NCBI RefSeq assembly: GCF_003628145.1
Contig: NZ_RBZV01000001.1
Location: 570,299 to 634,298, forward strand
DNA: 64,000 bases
Direction: 5' to 3'
Source: Trinickia fusca
GTDB lineage: Bacteria; Pseudomonadota; Gammaproteobacteria; Burkholderiales; Burkholderiaceae
Within the stretch, counting starts at the first letter, position 1. Every line of letters starts with the position of its first letter. A model generated the notes under the pieces. It saw only the letters and a list, made by a program, of their open reading frames with translations. It made no database searches and was not told the origin of the DNA. The translations under genes were made by a program, and so were the position numbers. Shown here in pieces: positions 37,506 through 48,291 of the stretch.

Positions 37506-38456
37506 ATGTCTATGTTGCGCGCGATGCAGAGAAATAAAGAAAATGTCCGATTGACCGTCGCTCAGCGCGTCATGTGTGCGGTAGCTCTGTCGACGCTCGC
37601 CGCTTGTGCGACGCGACTCGATCAGGCTCCCGTCGTCGATCGTTCGGGCACGCTCGCCACGCAGCCGGGTGCTGGTACGCCGATGCAATCGGCCGCTCAG
37701 CCTGCGGTGCCGCTCGCGCCTCCGCCGCCGGGCTATTACCGCGTGAAGCCGGGCGAGACGTTGTATCGCATCGCGCTCGACAATGGCCAGAACTATCGCG
37801 ACATCGCCGCGTGGAACAACTTGGCCGATCCGAACCGGATCGAAGTGGGGCAACTGCTGCGCGTCGTGCCGCCGGGTGCCGCGAACAATGCGGCCGTGAC
37901 GCCGGGCGTTGCGACTGCGCCCGTCGTGGGCGCACAACCGGTGCAGAGCGCGCCGCTGTCGCCCACCACCAGTGCACCGCCTGCTTCAGTGGCGAGTCAG
38001 GCGATGCCGCCGATGTACGGTTCAGGCTCGACGGCCACGACGATTCCTGCACAGCCGCCCGCCGCAAGCGACACCACCGCAGGCGTTGGCAACGTTTCGT
38101 TCGCGTGGCCGGCACATGGCCCGATCGTCGGCAGGTTCGACGATCAGAAGAACAAGGGGCTCAATATCGGCGGGGCACCTGGCGATCCAGTGAAGGCTGC
38201 CGCAGATGGACGTGTTGTCTACGCAGGAAATGGGCTGCGCGGTTACGGCAATCTCATTATCATCAAGCACAATGCAACGTATCTGACCGCATATGCACAC
38301 AACCGAGCTTTGATGGTAAAAGAAGGGGACTCGGTGACCAAAGGGCAGAAGATCGCCGAGATGGGCAACAGCGATGCGGATAGAGTGATGTTGCACTTCG
38401 AAGTACGCCAGCAGGGCAAACCTGTCGACCCACAGAAATACTTGCCTCCGCAATAA
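37506..38456 (+). CDS. nlpD: NlpD-like lipoprotein, LysM and LytM domains
   Basis: 316 residues from the ATG at 37506; a TTG at 37497, overlapping the pcm stop and four bases after GGAG, is an alternative. Signal peptide with lipobox LAAC, one LysM domain (about 78-122, YYRVKPGETLYRIALDNGQN), a Pro/Ala/Ser linker, then a LytM/M23 domain. The metal and catalytic histidines of active M23 enzymes are replaced (GLNIGG, LHFEV), as in E. coli NlpD, so it should activate an amidase (AmiC) at the septum rather than cut peptidoglycan. Promoters for rpoS often lie inside nlpD. Confidence 0.95.
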   Translation: MSMLRAMQRNKENVRLTVAQRVMCAVALSTLAACATRLDQAPVVDRSGTLATQPGAGTPMQSAAQPAVPLAPPPPGYYRVKPGETLYRIALDNGQNYRDIAAWNNLADPNRIEVGQLLRVVPPGAANNAAVTPGVATAPVVGAQPVQSAPLSPTTSAPPASVASQAMPPMYGSGSTATTIPAQPPAASDTTAGVGNVSFAWPAHGPIVGRFDDQKNKGLNIGGAPGDPVKAAADGRVVYAGNGLRGYGNLIIIKHNATYLTAYAHNRALMVKEGDSVTKGQKIAEMGNSDADRVMLHFEVRQQGKPVDPQKYLPPQ

Positions 38457-38467
38457 GCGATACGACC

Positions 38468-39562
38468 ATGCCGAAATCGAAGCGTCGCAACCAGCAAGCC
38501 GAAACGGACACGCTCAGTCGAGTCGGGCACGAAATGGTGCAGGACTCAGGCGCTTCGATCGAGCCCGAAGACGAGCCCGCCGAGACGGAGAGCGAGTTCG
38601 AGAGTGAGGCGTCGTCGGCCGATGCCGACGAAGGCAGCGACGCACGCGAAGAGGCAGGCGAAGCTGCTCCGGATCCCGACGACTTCCGCGCGCTGTTGCA
38701 GGCGGAGCTCACGGCCGACACGATCCAGCATTACTTGAACCGTATCAGCGTGAAGCCGCTGCTGACGGTCGAGGAAGAGCAACGCTATTCGAGGCTGGCC
38801 AAGGCCGGTGAATTCGAGGCTCGGCAGGTCATGATCGAGCGCAATCTGCGGCTCGTCGTGAGCATCGCGAAGGGGTATCTGAATCGCGGCGTGCCGCTGC
38901 TCGATCTCATCGAAGAAGGCAACCTCGGCCTCATGCACGCGATCGAGAAATTCGATCCGACGCGCGGTTTCCGTTTCTCCACTTACGCAACGTGGTGGAT
39001 TCGGCAGAGCATCGAGCGCGCGATCATGAATCAGGCACGCACCGTGCGGCTGCCCGTGCACGTGATCCGCGAGTTGAACCAGGTGCTGCGCGCCAAGCGC
39101 CATCTCGAGAAAAACTCGATGAATTCGGGTGAGGCGAGCGAGCGTCGCGACGCGAGCATCGACGATATCGCGTATTTGACCGGCAAGACCAGCGACGAGG
39201 TGACCGACATCCTCGCGCTGAACGAGCACACTGCATCGCTCGATGCGCCGCTCGATCTCGATCCGGCGAGTAGCCTGCTCGATCTGCTGTCGGACGATCA
39301 GAGTCAATCGCCCGACGCCGAAGTGCAGCATCGCGAGCTCGAGACGCTCACGCGCGCATGGCTGTCACGGTTGTCGGACAAACATCGCCACGTGATCGAG
39401 CGTCGCTTCGGGCTTAATCACATCGAGCCTGCGACACTCGAGGAGCTGGCCGATGAAATGGGCCTCACGCGCGAGCGCGTGCGGCAGATTCAACAAGAAG
39501 CGCTCGTGCGTTTGAAGCGCTTTTTCGCGTCCAACGGCGTGCGCAAGGACGCTGTGCTTTAA
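38468..39562 (+). CDS. rpoS: RNA polymerase sigma factor RpoS
   Basis: 364 residues. The general stress and stationary-phase sigma factor. The N-terminal 75 residues are acidic and probably disordered (long Glu/Asp/Ser run). Region 1.2 follows (DTIQHYLNRISVKPLLT), then region 2 with the -10-recognising GFRFSTYATWWIRQSIERAI, region 3, and region 4 with the -35 helix (LEELADEMGLTRERVRQIQQEAL). It lies 11 bases after nlpD, the classic arrangement. Confidence 0.97.
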   Translation: MPKSKRRNQQAETDTLSRVGHEMVQDSGASIEPEDEPAETESEFESEASSADADEGSDAREEAGEAAPDPDDFRALLQAELTADTIQHYLNRISVKPLLTVEEEQRYSRLAKAGEFEARQVMIERNLRLVVSIAKGYLNRGVPLLDLIEEGNLGLMHAIEKFDPTRGFRFSTYATWWIRQSIERAIMNQARTVRLPVHVIRELNQVLRAKRHLEKNSMNSGEASERRDASIDDIAYLTGKTSDEVTDILALNEHTASLDAPLDLDPASSLLDLLSDDQSQSPDAEVQHRELETLTRAWLSRLSDKHRHVIERRFGLNHIEPATLEELADEMGLTRERVRQIQQEALVRLKRFFASNGVRKDAVL

Positions 39563-39567
39563 CACAG

Positions 39568-40344
39568 ATGACACCGATTCTCGTTTTCGACATCGAGACG
39601 ATTCCCGATGTCGCCGGCATTCGTCGTCTCGACGATTTGCCGGCTTCAATGAGCGACGCCGAAGTCGCCGAACATGCGTTTGCCGCGCGTCGCGAAAAGA
39701 CGGGCAGCGATTTCCTGCCGCACCACCTGCAGCGCGTCGCGGCGATCTCGTGCGTCTTTCGTGACCGTAGCGGGTTGCGCGTGCGTTCGCTGGGCACCGT
39801 CGAAGACGACGAGGCCACCTTGATCCAGTCGTTCTATCGCGTGATCGAAAAGTACACGCCGCAGCTCGTGTCGTGGAACGGCGGGGGTTTCGATCTGCCT
39901 GTGCTGCACTATCGTGCGCTCGTGCACGGCATTGCCGCCTCGCGCTATTGGGACCTCGGCGAAGACGATCGCGACTTCAAGTGGAACAACTACATCAGCC
40001 GCTATCACTCGCGTCATACGGACTTGATGGACGTGCTCGCGATGTATCAGGCGCGCGCCAATGCGCCGCTCGATGCGCTCGCGAAGCTGTGCGGGTTTCC
40101 GGGCAAGCTCGGCATGGACGGCGGTCAGGTATGGCATGCCTTCCGCGAAGGCCGCATCGACGAGATCCGCAATTATTGCGAGACGGACGTCGTCAACACG
40201 TACCTGCTGTACTGCCGGTTTCAGTTGATGCGCGGCGCGTCCACGCCCGACGAATACGCCGACGAGATTGCCTTCGTCAAACAGTCGCTCGCGCAGGAGG
40301 CCGGCGCGCATTGGGGCGAGTATCTGGCCGCTTTCGCTGAATAG
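39568..40344 (+). CDS. DnaQ-fold 3'-5' exonuclease, PolB exonuclease-like
   Basis: 258 residues, starting five bases after the rpoS stop. An RNase H-like exonuclease with ExoI FDIETIPD, ExoII SWNGGGFDLPVL, and ExoIII YCETDVVNTYLLY, which supply the acidic metal ligands. The middle LMDVLAMYQARANAPLDALAKLCGFPGKLGMDGGQV fits the predicted PolB-like exonuclease family. Its role (proofreading, repair or RNA turnover) is unproven. Position directly after rpoS suggests some expression from nlpD/rpoS promoters. Confidence 0.9.
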   Translation: MTPILVFDIETIPDVAGIRRLDDLPASMSDAEVAEHAFAARREKTGSDFLPHHLQRVAAISCVFRDRSGLRVRSLGTVEDDEATLIQSFYRVIEKYTPQLVSWNGGGFDLPVLHYRALVHGIAASRYWDLGEDDRDFKWNNYISRYHSRHTDLMDVLAMYQARANAPLDALAKLCGFPGKLGMDGGQVWHAFREGRIDEIRNYCETDVVNTYLLYCRFQLMRGASTPDEYADEIAFVKQSLAQEAGAHWGEYLAAFAE

Positions 40345-40406
40345 ACAGACCGCCTGGATGGCGCGCTCGCCGGCGCTCACGAATTGAGTTTGCCCCTGAA
40401 AACGAT

Positions 40407-41261
40407 TTAATCGAGCTCGAGCACGATCGGCTGATGGTCGGACGCTTGCGTCACGCCGTCGATCTCGCAGCGCCGCAAGCGGCTGCGCAAGTCGTCCGTG
40501 ACGAATACGAAATCGCACGCGATCGCCCCTTCGCTCCATTGCACGGTGTCGTAGACTCCTGCCGTCGGCGGCGGCATTTGTCCCGGGTGTAGCGCGCACC
40601 AGGCATCGACAAAGCCGGGTGCCCCTTGTATCGGGGCGAGAAAGCGCCGGTAGGCCGGCGAATCGAATGCGCTGTTGAAGTCGCCGCAGACAATGGCGCT
40701 CGAGGGCCGTGCCGTGGGGGCGAACGGGCCGCTCGTATTCTCGGCCGTCGCGGGATGGGCGGCATGGTCAAGCGCCTCGAGATGCAAGCGCCGCAGTTCG
40801 TCGACCTGAGCGAGCCGCTGCTTCAGCGAATAGAATTCGAGATGGGTGACGACGATGCGCAGTGGCCCGTTCGGCGCGCGCACCATCGCTTCGAGCGCGA
40901 CGCGCTGCATTGACGGCGCACTCGCATCGGCGGGCCACGGCAGTGTATGCCGGATGGCGAGCTCGGCGGGCAGGCGCGTGGCGATCGCATTGCCGAACTG
41001 GCGTCTCGGGCCTGTGCCGTCAAGCGGCGGCAGATCGGCGCCGATGGCCTCGAGCACGGTAAAGCCGGGCAGAGCCGCGGCGAGCTCGGCAAATTGATCG
41101 TTCGATGGGCCGCCCGGCAGCACGTGGAAGCCGCGCGTGACCTCCTGCAGGCAGATCACGTCGAAGTCGGCCAGGGCCTGCGCTTCACGGATCGTGCGGG
41201 CAAGATCGACCGTCCCGCTTGCGTCGCGCCCCCATTGGATGTTCCAACTGATCAGTCGCAT
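40407..41261 (-). CDS. Endonuclease/exonuclease/phosphatase-family protein
   Basis: 284 residues from the ATG at 41261, seven bases after GGAGG. The EEP fold is clear: SWNIQWG, CLQEV with the metal-binding Glu, [19 protein letters not shown], and the C-terminal catalytic ASDHQPI. Members include exonuclease III, sphingomyelinases and inositol phosphatases; the substrate cannot be told. No signal peptide, so cytoplasmic. Divergent from rlmD with a short gap, convergent with the exonuclease gene. Confidence 0.88.
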   Translation of the reverse strand: MRLISWNIQWGRDASGTVDLARTIREAQALADFDVICLQEVTRGFHVLPGGPSNDQFAELAAALPGFTVLEAIGADLPPLDGTGPRRQFGNAIATRLPAELAIRHTLPWPADASAPSMQRVALEAMVRAPNGPLRIVVTHLEFYSLKQRLAQVDELRRLHLEALDHAAHPATAENTSGPFAPTARPSSAIVCGDFNSAFDSPAYRRFLAPIQGAPGFVDAWCALHPGQMPPPTAGVYDTVQWSEGAIACDFVFVTDDLRSRLRRCEIDGVTQASDHQPIVLELD

Positions 41262-41293
41262 CTGCAAACCTCCGTTGCGCCGCGCCGTTCGTC

Positions 41294-41299
41294 TACAAT
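41294..41299 (+). promoter_or_regulatory. -10 box of rlmD
   Basis: TACAAT ends 15 bases before the rlmD ATG, giving a leader of about 8-9 nt. No strong -35 or Shine-Dalgarno is visible. Confidence 0.4.
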
Positions 41300-41314
41300 C
41301 TCGCCTTTCGTCCC

Positions 41315-42742
41315 ATGACCGCCAGGAAGCCGCAGGTGTCCGAATCTCCCCGCAGTACCGTGCAGCCGATCAAGCGCGCGGCGCAGTCCGTTGCTCCCGT
41401 TAGTGCCCCAATTCTCGACGTCGACTCGCTCGACATGGAGGCGCGCGGCGTCGGTCGCCTCGTGACCGAGGATGGCGAGCCCGGCAAAGTGATTTTCGTC
41501 GAAGGCGCGTTGCCGGGTGAGCGCGTCACGTATTCGAGTTATCGCAAGAAGCCGAGTTTCGAGCAAGCGCAAGTCGTCGACGTCCTGCGCGCCAGCGCGC
41601 AGCGCGTGACCCCTCAATGCGCGTTCTTCGGCACGTGCGGCGGCTGTTCGATGCAGCATCTGGAGGTGCGTGCGCAGGTCGCGGTCAAGCAGCGCGTGCT
41701 CGAAGACAATCTCTGGCACCTCGCGAAGCTGCGGCCCGAGACGGTGTTCAGGCCGATCCACGGCCCGTCGTGGGGATACCGTTACCGTGCGCGTTTGACC
41801 GTGCGACACGTCGCAAAAAAAGGCGGCGTGCTGGTGGGCTTTCACGAAAAAAAGAGCAGCTACGTCGCCGACATGACGAGCTGCGAAGTGTTGCCGCCTC
41901 ATGTTTCGGCGATGCTCGTGCCGCTGCGCCGGCTGGTCGAGAGCTTGTCGATTCGCGATCGTCTGCCGCAGATCGAGGTGGCGGTGGGCGCGAGCGTGAC
42001 GGCACTCGTGCTGCGCGTGCTGGAGCCGCTGACGGCCGACGATGAGGCGCGCGTCCGTGCCTTTGCCGACGAGCACGAGGGCGTGCAGTTCTGGCTGCAG
42101 CCGAAGGGGCCGGATACGGTGGTGCCGTTTTACCCGCTCGACATCGAGCTCGACTACACGCTGCCCGAATTCAACATCCGGATGCCGTTCAAGCCGACCG
42201 ATTTCACGCAGGTCAACCATGCGATCAACCGTGTGCTGGTGGGCCGCGCCGCGCGGCTGCTGGCACCCGCGCGCACCGACCGCGTGCTCGATCTGTTCTG
42301 TGGCATCGGCAATTTCACGCTGCCGTTGGCACGGCTGGCGCGCGAGGTCATGGGCATCGAAGGCAGCGAGACCCTGACGACGCGCGCGCTCGCCAACGCG
42401 AAGGCCAACGGTGTCGACGGCCATACGTCGTTCGCCTGCCGCAACCTGTTCGAGGTAACGGCCGACGACTTGCGTGCACTCGGCGCGTTCGACAAGTATC
42501 TGATCGATCCTCCGCGCGAAGGCGCGCTGGCGGTTTCGAAGGCGCTTGCCGAGATTGCGCAAAGCGGCGAAGGTCCGTTGCCGAGCCGTATCGTCTATGT
42601 CTCGTGCAACCCGGCCACGCTTGCGCGCGACGCGGGCCTGCTCGTGCACGAGGCCGGCTATCGCCTGAAGGCCGCTGGCGTGGTCAACATGTTCCCGCAC
42701 ACGTCCCACGTCGAATCGATCGCACTGTTCGAACGCGACTGA
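41315..42742 (+). CDS. rlmD: RlmD, 23S rRNA (uracil-1939-C5)-methyltransferase
   Basis: 475 residues. It methylates U1939 of 23S rRNA with SAM and carries an iron-sulfur cluster. N-terminal TRAM domain (about 33-92), cluster cysteines Cys102, Cys108 and Cys111 plus one near 190 (MTSCEVL), SAM-binding [16 protein letters not shown], the QVNHAINR motif, and the catalytic cysteine in [12 protein letters not shown]. The first 30 residues are a poorly conserved basic tail. A bidirectional terminator follows. Confidence 0.96.
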   Translation: MTARKPQVSESPRSTVQPIKRAAQSVAPVSAPILDVDSLDMEARGVGRLVTEDGEPGKVIFVEGALPGERVTYSSYRKKPSFEQAQVVDVLRASAQRVTPQCAFFGTCGGCSMQHLEVRAQVAVKQRVLEDNLWHLAKLRPETVFRPIHGPSWGYRYRARLTVRHVAKKGGVLVGFHEKKSSYVADMTSCEVLPPHVSAMLVPLRRLVESLSIRDRLPQIEVAVGASVTALVLRVLEPLTADDEARVRAFADEHEGVQFWLQPKGPDTVVPFYPLDIELDYTLPEFNIRMPFKPTDFTQVNHAINRVLVGRAARLLAPARTDRVLDLFCGIGNFTLPLARLAREVMGIEGSETLTTRALANAKANGVDGHTSFACRNLFEVTADDLRALGAFDKYLIDPPREGALAVSKALAEIAQSGEGPLPSRIVYVSCNPATLARDAGLLVHEAGYRLKAAGVVNMFPHTSHVESIALFERD

Positions 42743-42766
42743 TCGGCCGGGAATCGCAGCGCCCAT

Positions 42767-42794
42767 AAAAAAACGGCCCGAGGGCCGTTTTTTT
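42767..42794. terminator. Bidirectional terminator between rlmD and the YccA-like gene
   Basis: A GC-rich stem (ACGGCC with GGCCGT) is flanked by A7 upstream and T7 downstream, so it ends transcription of both convergent genes. Confidence 0.9.
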
Positions 42795-42823
42795 GTGGCG
42801 TGGTACGCGCGTCGATCAGTTGC

Positions 42824-43519
42824 TCAGTTGCGATTGCCGCCGAAGATACCGAGCAGCGAGAGCAGGTTGACGAACACGTTGTACAGGTCGAGATAAATCG
42901 CGAGCGTGGCCGTGATGTAGTTGGTCTCGCCGCCGTTCACCACGCGTTGCACGTCGAACAGCATGTAAGCCGAGAAGATGACGATCGCGAGCACTGAAAC
43001 GGTCAGCATCAAGGCCGGCAGGTGCAGGAAGATGTTCGCGACCGAGGCGAGCAGCAACACCAGCACGCCGACGAACAGCCACTTGCCGAGACCCGTGAAG
43101 TCACGCTTGCTGACCGTGGCGATCGTAGCCATCGCGGTGAAGATGATGCCCGTGCCGCCGAAGGCGAGCATGATCAGCGCCGGCCCGTTCGAGAAGCCGA
43201 GAATGAAGCTCAGCAGCCGCGACAGCATGAGGCCCATGAAGAACGTGAAGCCGAGCAGCACGACGACGCCGACGGCGCTGTCCTTCGTGCGTTGGATCGC
43301 GAACATGAAGCCGAAGGCGATCGCGAAGAAGGCCAGCATGCTCATGGCCGGGCTCGTGGCGGCGAACAGCGAAAAGCCGGTCGCCACGCCGACCCAGGCC
43401 CCGAGGATGGTGGGCACCATCGACAGCGCGAGCAGCCAGTAAGTGTTCCGTAGCACGCGATTGCGGATTTCTGCCGTGGCGAGTCCGCCGCGACCGAAGT
43501 TGTACGGGTAGTCGTTCAT
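42824..43519 (-). CDS. Bax inhibitor-1/YccA-family membrane protein
   Basis: 231 residues from the ATG at 43519 with AAGGAG upstream; an open frame further upstream is not conserved. Seven membrane helices, typical of the BI-1 family (LRNTYWLLALSMVPTILGAWVG, FDVQRVVNGGETNYITATLAIYLDLYNVFVNLL near the C-terminus with the conserved acidic residues). E. coli YccA modulates the FtsH protease; other members leak calcium. HflK and HflC, FtsH partners, are also encoded in this window, although apart from this gene. Confidence 0.92.
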   Translation of the reverse strand: MNDYPYNFGRGGLATAEIRNRVLRNTYWLLALSMVPTILGAWVGVATGFSLFAATSPAMSMLAFFAIAFGFMFAIQRTKDSAVGVVVLLGFTFFMGLMLSRLLSFILGFSNGPALIMLAFGGTGIIFTAMATIATVSKRDFTGLGKWLFVGVLVLLLASVANIFLHLPALMLTVSVLAIVIFSAYMLFDVQRVVNGGETNYITATLAIYLDLYNVFVNLLSLLGIFGGNRN

Positions 43520-43720
43520 GCTTTCTCCTTGCGTAAGACGCAGCCACACTGGGTAGCGATTCGTGCGAGGCGGCGCAGGTAGGGCTGCCTCGAGGTCCCG
43601 CACAGTAAGATAGGTACGGTTGACGGGAGTTTCAACGGCGCACCGGATTGCGCGGCTGCGCCCGCTCACGCACCTTTCGTTCGTGTAAGGGTTCGATCGC
43701 AATCATACACCGGAACATGC

Positions 43721-43726
43721 TACAAT
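43721..43726 (+). promoter_or_regulatory. -10 box of ndk
   Basis: TACAAT lies 46 bases before the ndk ATG, in a less GC-rich stretch that also has a TTTTTTGGAG ribosome binding site. The -35 is weak. Confidence 0.4.
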
Positions 43727-43772
43727 TGCAGATTCCTTGGAATCCGTAACCCCTTAATTTTTTGGAGTTTTT

Positions 43773-44198
43773 ATGGCGATCGAGCGTACTCTGTCGATTA
43801 TCAAGCCCGATGCAGTGGCGAAAAACGTGATTGGCCAGATCTACAGCCGCTTCGAAGGCGCGAGCCTGAAGGTCATCGCAGCGCGTATGGTGCATCTGTC
43901 GCGTGCTGACGCTGAGAAATTCTACGCCGTTCACGCTGCGCGTCCGTTCTTCAAGGATCTCGTCGAGTTCATGATTTCGGGCCCCGTGATGGTGCAAGTG
44001 CTCGAAGGCGAGAACGCGATCCTCAAGAACCGCGAACTGATGGGCGCGACCGATCCGAAGAAGGCTGATAAGGGCACGATCCGCGCCGACTTCGCCGACA
44101 GCATCGACGCCAACGCAGTGCACGGCTCGGACGCACCGGAAACGGCTGGCGTCGAAATCGCCTTCTTCTTCCCGGCAGTCAACGTCTACTCGCGCTGA
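43773..44198 (+). CDS. ndk: Nucleoside diphosphate kinase
   Basis: 141 residues. It moves phosphate from ATP to NDPs through a phosphohistidine, balancing nucleotide pools. The active-site His117 is in [23 protein letters not shown] at the start and [17 protein letters not shown] are family hallmarks. TTTGGAG precedes the ATG. A strong hairpin without U-tract separates it from rlmN; ndk-rlmN-rodZ-ispG is a common order in this group. Confidence 0.98.
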   Translation: MAIERTLSIIKPDAVAKNVIGQIYSRFEGASLKVIAARMVHLSRADAEKFYAVHAARPFFKDLVEFMISGPVMVQVLEGENAILKNRELMGATDPKKADKGTIRADFADSIDANAVHGSDAPETAGVEIAFFFPAVNVYSR

Positions 44199-44249
44199 TT
44201 CCCGGAGTAAGGCCCCGAAGCCGATCTGGCGCGAGCGGCCCCAAACGCG

Positions 44250-44280
44250 CCGTCGCACTCGCTTCGCGAGGTTGCGACGG
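44250..44280 (+). repeat. Intergenic hairpin without U-tract, ndk-rlmN
   Basis: CCGTCGCA pairs with TGCGACGG and CTCGC with GCGAG, giving 13 base pairs with a 2-nt bulge and a TTC loop. It lies 40 bases before the rlmN ATG and has no T-run. Confidence 0.65.
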
Positions 44281-44320
44281 TACGCGCGGTGCTCTTCGCA
44301 CTGAAACAGCAGGATCCGAA

Positions 44321-45463
44321 ATGACGAGCAGTACAACCGTCAACCTTCTCGACCTCGATGCCGAGGGCCTCGTCGCCTACTGCGACAGCCTCGGTGAGAA
44401 GCCGTTTCGCGCCAAGCAATTGCAGCGCTGGATTCACCAGTACAACGCTGCCGATTTCGACGGCATGACCGATCTCGCGAAGTCGTTGCGGGCCAAGCTC
44501 AAAGGGCGCGCAACGATCACGATGCCGGATGTGGTCAGCGACCACCAGTCGGCGGACGGGACGCGCAAGTGGCTCGTCGACGTCGGCAACGGCAATGCCG
44601 TGGAAACCGTGTTCATCCCCGAAGAGACTCGCGGCACGCTGTGCGTGTCGTCGCAGGCAGGGTGCGCGGTCAACTGCCGGTTCTGCTCGACCGGCAAGCA
44701 AGGTTTTTCCCGCAATCTGACGACCGGCGAGATCATCAGCCAGCTGCGCATGGCCGAGTTCACGCTGCGTGAGGCGCTTGGCCGCCCCGCACAATCCGAT
44801 ACCAAAGGCGAGCGCGTCATCACGAACGTCGTGATGATGGGCATGGGCGAGCCGCTGCTCAACTACGACGCGGTCGTGCCGGCGCTGCGCCTCATGCTCG
44901 ACGACAACGCTTACGGCCTGTCGCGTCGACGCGTGACGGTCTCGACCTCGGGGGTCGTGCCGATGATGGACCGGCTCGGCGCCGATCTGCCCGTGGCGCT
45001 CGCGGTATCGCTGCACGCGCCGAACGACGCGCTGCGCGACGAGCTCGTGCCGCTCAACAAGAAATATCCGCTGCGCGAGCTGATGGCTGCGTGTCAGCGG
45101 TATCTGAAGGTCGCGCCGCGCGACTTCATCACGTTCGAATATTGCATGCTCGACGGTGTCAACGATACCGACGCGCATGCGCGCGAGCTGCTCGCGGTCA
45201 CGGCCGATGTGCCGTGCAAATTCAATCTGATCCCGTTCAACCCGTTCCCGGAATCGGGATTGCTGCGCTCCAAAAACGAGCGTATCAAGCGCTTCGCGCA
45301 AATCCTCATCGATGCGGGAATCGTGACGACCGTGCGCAAGACGCGCGGCGACGATATCGATGCCGCGTGCGGCCAGCTCGCCGGCGAGGTCATGGATCGT
45401 ACCCGGCTCGCCGAGCGTACCGGGCGCGCGGGCAAGGTCATCGAGGTCCGGCGGGTGCAGTAG
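44321..45463 (+). CDS. rlmN: RlmN, dual-specificity 23S rRNA/tRNA adenine-C2 methyltransferase
   Basis: 380 residues. A radical-SAM enzyme that methylates A2503 of 23S rRNA and A37 of some tRNAs. The radical-SAM cluster motif is CAVNCRFC in [30 protein letters not shown] binds SAM, and the methyl-carrying cysteine is in [16 protein letters not shown] near the C-terminus. Accessory N-terminal domain for RNA (about 1-90). The ATG follows AGGATCC. Confidence 0.97.
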   Translation: MTSSTTVNLLDLDAEGLVAYCDSLGEKPFRAKQLQRWIHQYNAADFDGMTDLAKSLRAKLKGRATITMPDVVSDHQSADGTRKWLVDVGNGNAVETVFIPEETRGTLCVSSQAGCAVNCRFCSTGKQGFSRNLTTGEIISQLRMAEFTLREALGRPAQSDTKGERVITNVVMMGMGEPLLNYDAVVPALRLMLDDNAYGLSRRRVTVSTSGVVPMMDRLGADLPVALAVSLHAPNDALRDELVPLNKKYPLRELMAACQRYLKVAPRDFITFEYCMLDGVNDTDAHARELLAVTADVPCKFNLIPFNPFPESGLLRSKNERIKRFAQILIDAGIVTTVRKTRGDDIDAACGQLAGEVMDRTRLAERTGRAGKVIEVRRVQ

Positions 45464-45543
45464 GCCGGCACGAAGCGGCAAGTCGCGCCGCGCAGGGAGT
45501 AGCGACATCTGGTGGATAAGCGGTACGCGTTGCCGCGCAGTTT

Positions 45544-45552
45544 TGTTATAAC
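45544..45552 (+). promoter_or_regulatory. Extended -10 promoter candidate for the rodZ-ispG-hisS operon
   Basis: TGTTATAAC is an extended -10 (TGN plus TATAAC at 45547-45552), 75 bases before the rodZ ATG and after the rlmN stop codon. No clear -35. Confidence 0.4.
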
Positions 45553-45627
45553 GGTTTGCGTTGCGTGGCGAAATGAATGGCCGCGCTAAGCGCACAGGTG
45601 AAAAGAATCGACGCGAGAGGATCAGGG

Positions 45628-46872
45628 ATGAGTGAGCAGCAGCATCCGCAATCAGATGGCACGCAGCCGAACGCAGGCCGTTCAGGTAGTGACGCCGACG
45701 GCTACGCCGCACACCAGGCGGGGCAGACGTCGTTCGAGTCGCTAGCCGCGGCTGGCGCGCGGCTAGCGCAGCTGCGCGAGGCCAAGGGCTGGTCCGTCGA
45801 CGATGTTTCGGCGCGGCTCAAAGTCTCGCCGCCGAAGATGCGGGCACTCGAAGCAGGGGACATCAGCCATTTGCCGGGCACGACCTTCGCACTCGGCGTC
45901 GTGCGTGCCTACGCGAAGATGCTCGGGACCGATCCGGCACCGTTCACGCAAGCGCTGCGCCGTGAGAAAGGCGAGCCTGAACCCGACCTGTCGATGCCCG
46001 CTTCGACGGGTGCCGATATGCCGCGCGGACGCGTGTCCGTATCGCTCGGCAGTACGCAGCGCCATCGTTCGTGGTGGTGGGGCGTCGCCGCGGTGGTCGT
46101 CGGGTTGGTCGCGCTCGTCATGTGGCGCTCGGGCGGCGAGTCGCATGCCTGGCTGGCGCGTTTGAAGGCGAGCGCCAACGGTGTCGCGGCCAACGCCAGT
46201 AGCGCTTCGGCGGCAGCTCAAAGTCAGGCTGTCGTGCAGCAGCCTGTGATCGAACAAGGCGCCTCGGTGGCGTCGGGCGTCGCGCTCGAAGCCTCGGCGG
46301 CGAGCGAGGCTAGCGGTGCGGCGGCGATGGCCTCGGCTACCGCGCCGGCGACGGCTGCATCGGCTTCGGCCGCGTCGGCCCAAACGACGACGCAAGCCGC
46401 CGCTCAAACGGCTGTCCAAACGACGACGCAGCCGGCCACCGCACAAACGCCGGCACCGGCTTCGGCGGCGTCCGCCGCCGTCGCGAAGACGCCGGCAGCG
46501 CAAACGGCATCGGAGACTCCGGCAGCGAAAGCGGCGTCGGCGGCCCCGGCAGCGAAGGCGCCCGCAACGGCGCAAGAGGCGAGCGCTTCGCAAGCGGCAT
46601 CGGCAGCCGCCGCGCCCGCCTTGGCCGGCACGGCGACGGTGGGCGTGACGGTCACACAAGACAGCTGGTTCAGCGTCCGCGACAAGGATGGCAAGGAGGT
46701 GTTCTCCGGCCTCGTGCACGCCGGCGACACGAAGGAAGTGTCGGGCGTGCCGCCGTTCAAGGTGACGGCGGGCAACCGGGCCGGGCTCGAGTCGATGACG
46801 TTCGACGGTCAGCCCGTCGACGCCGCCAAGTACTCGGGCAAGGGCAACGTCGCTCGTTTCTCTCTGCCGTAA
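45628..46872 (+). CDS. rodZ: RodZ-like cytoskeletal membrane protein
   Basis: 414 residues from the ATG at 45628, preceded by GAGAGGA. In E. coli RodZ links MreB to the cell-wall machinery. N-terminal HTH_25 domain (about 36-105, [26 protein letters not shown]), one membrane helix at about 150-170 ([18 protein letters not shown]), then an Ala/Thr/Gln/Pro-rich periplasmic region of about 150 residues and a C-terminal DUF4115 domain ([21 protein letters not shown]). Neighbour of ispG and hisS, as in many proteobacteria. Confidence 0.92.
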   Translation: MSEQQHPQSDGTQPNAGRSGSDADGYAAHQAGQTSFESLAAAGARLAQLREAKGWSVDDVSARLKVSPPKMRALEAGDISHLPGTTFALGVVRAYAKMLGTDPAPFTQALRREKGEPEPDLSMPASTGADMPRGRVSVSLGSTQRHRSWWWGVAAVVVGLVALVMWRSGGESHAWLARLKASANGVAANASSASAAAQSQAVVQQPVIEQGASVASGVALEASAASEASGAAAMASATAPATAASASAASAQTTTQAAAQTAVQTTTQPATAQTPAPASAASAAVAKTPAAQTASETPAAKAASAAPAAKAPATAQEASASQAASAAAAPALAGTATVGVTVTQDSWFSVRDKDGKEVFSGLVHAGDTKEVSGVPPFKVTAGNRAGLESMTFDGQPVDAAKYSGKGNVARFSLP

Positions 46873-46879
46873 GCGCTAA

Positions 46880-46943
46880 GCGCCGCGATTGCCACGCGCG
46901 GCGCGTTCTCAAATTCTGCGCCACGCCGCTTGAGGCGTGGCGC
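46880..46943 (+). repeat. Two tandem hairpins, rodZ-ispG
   Basis: GCGCCGCG (46880-46887) pairs with CGCGGCGC (46897-46904), and GCGCCACGCC (46918-46927) pairs exactly with GGCGTGGCGC (46934-46943). The second is followed only by GCTTTGC. The ispG start is 19 bases on, so they may modulate expression inside the operon. Confidence 0.65.
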
Positions 46944-46961
46944 GCTTTGCAAACAGGATTA

Positions 46962-48272
<1,311 letters not shown>

Positions 48273-48291
48273 CTCGTTCACCGAATAGAGC

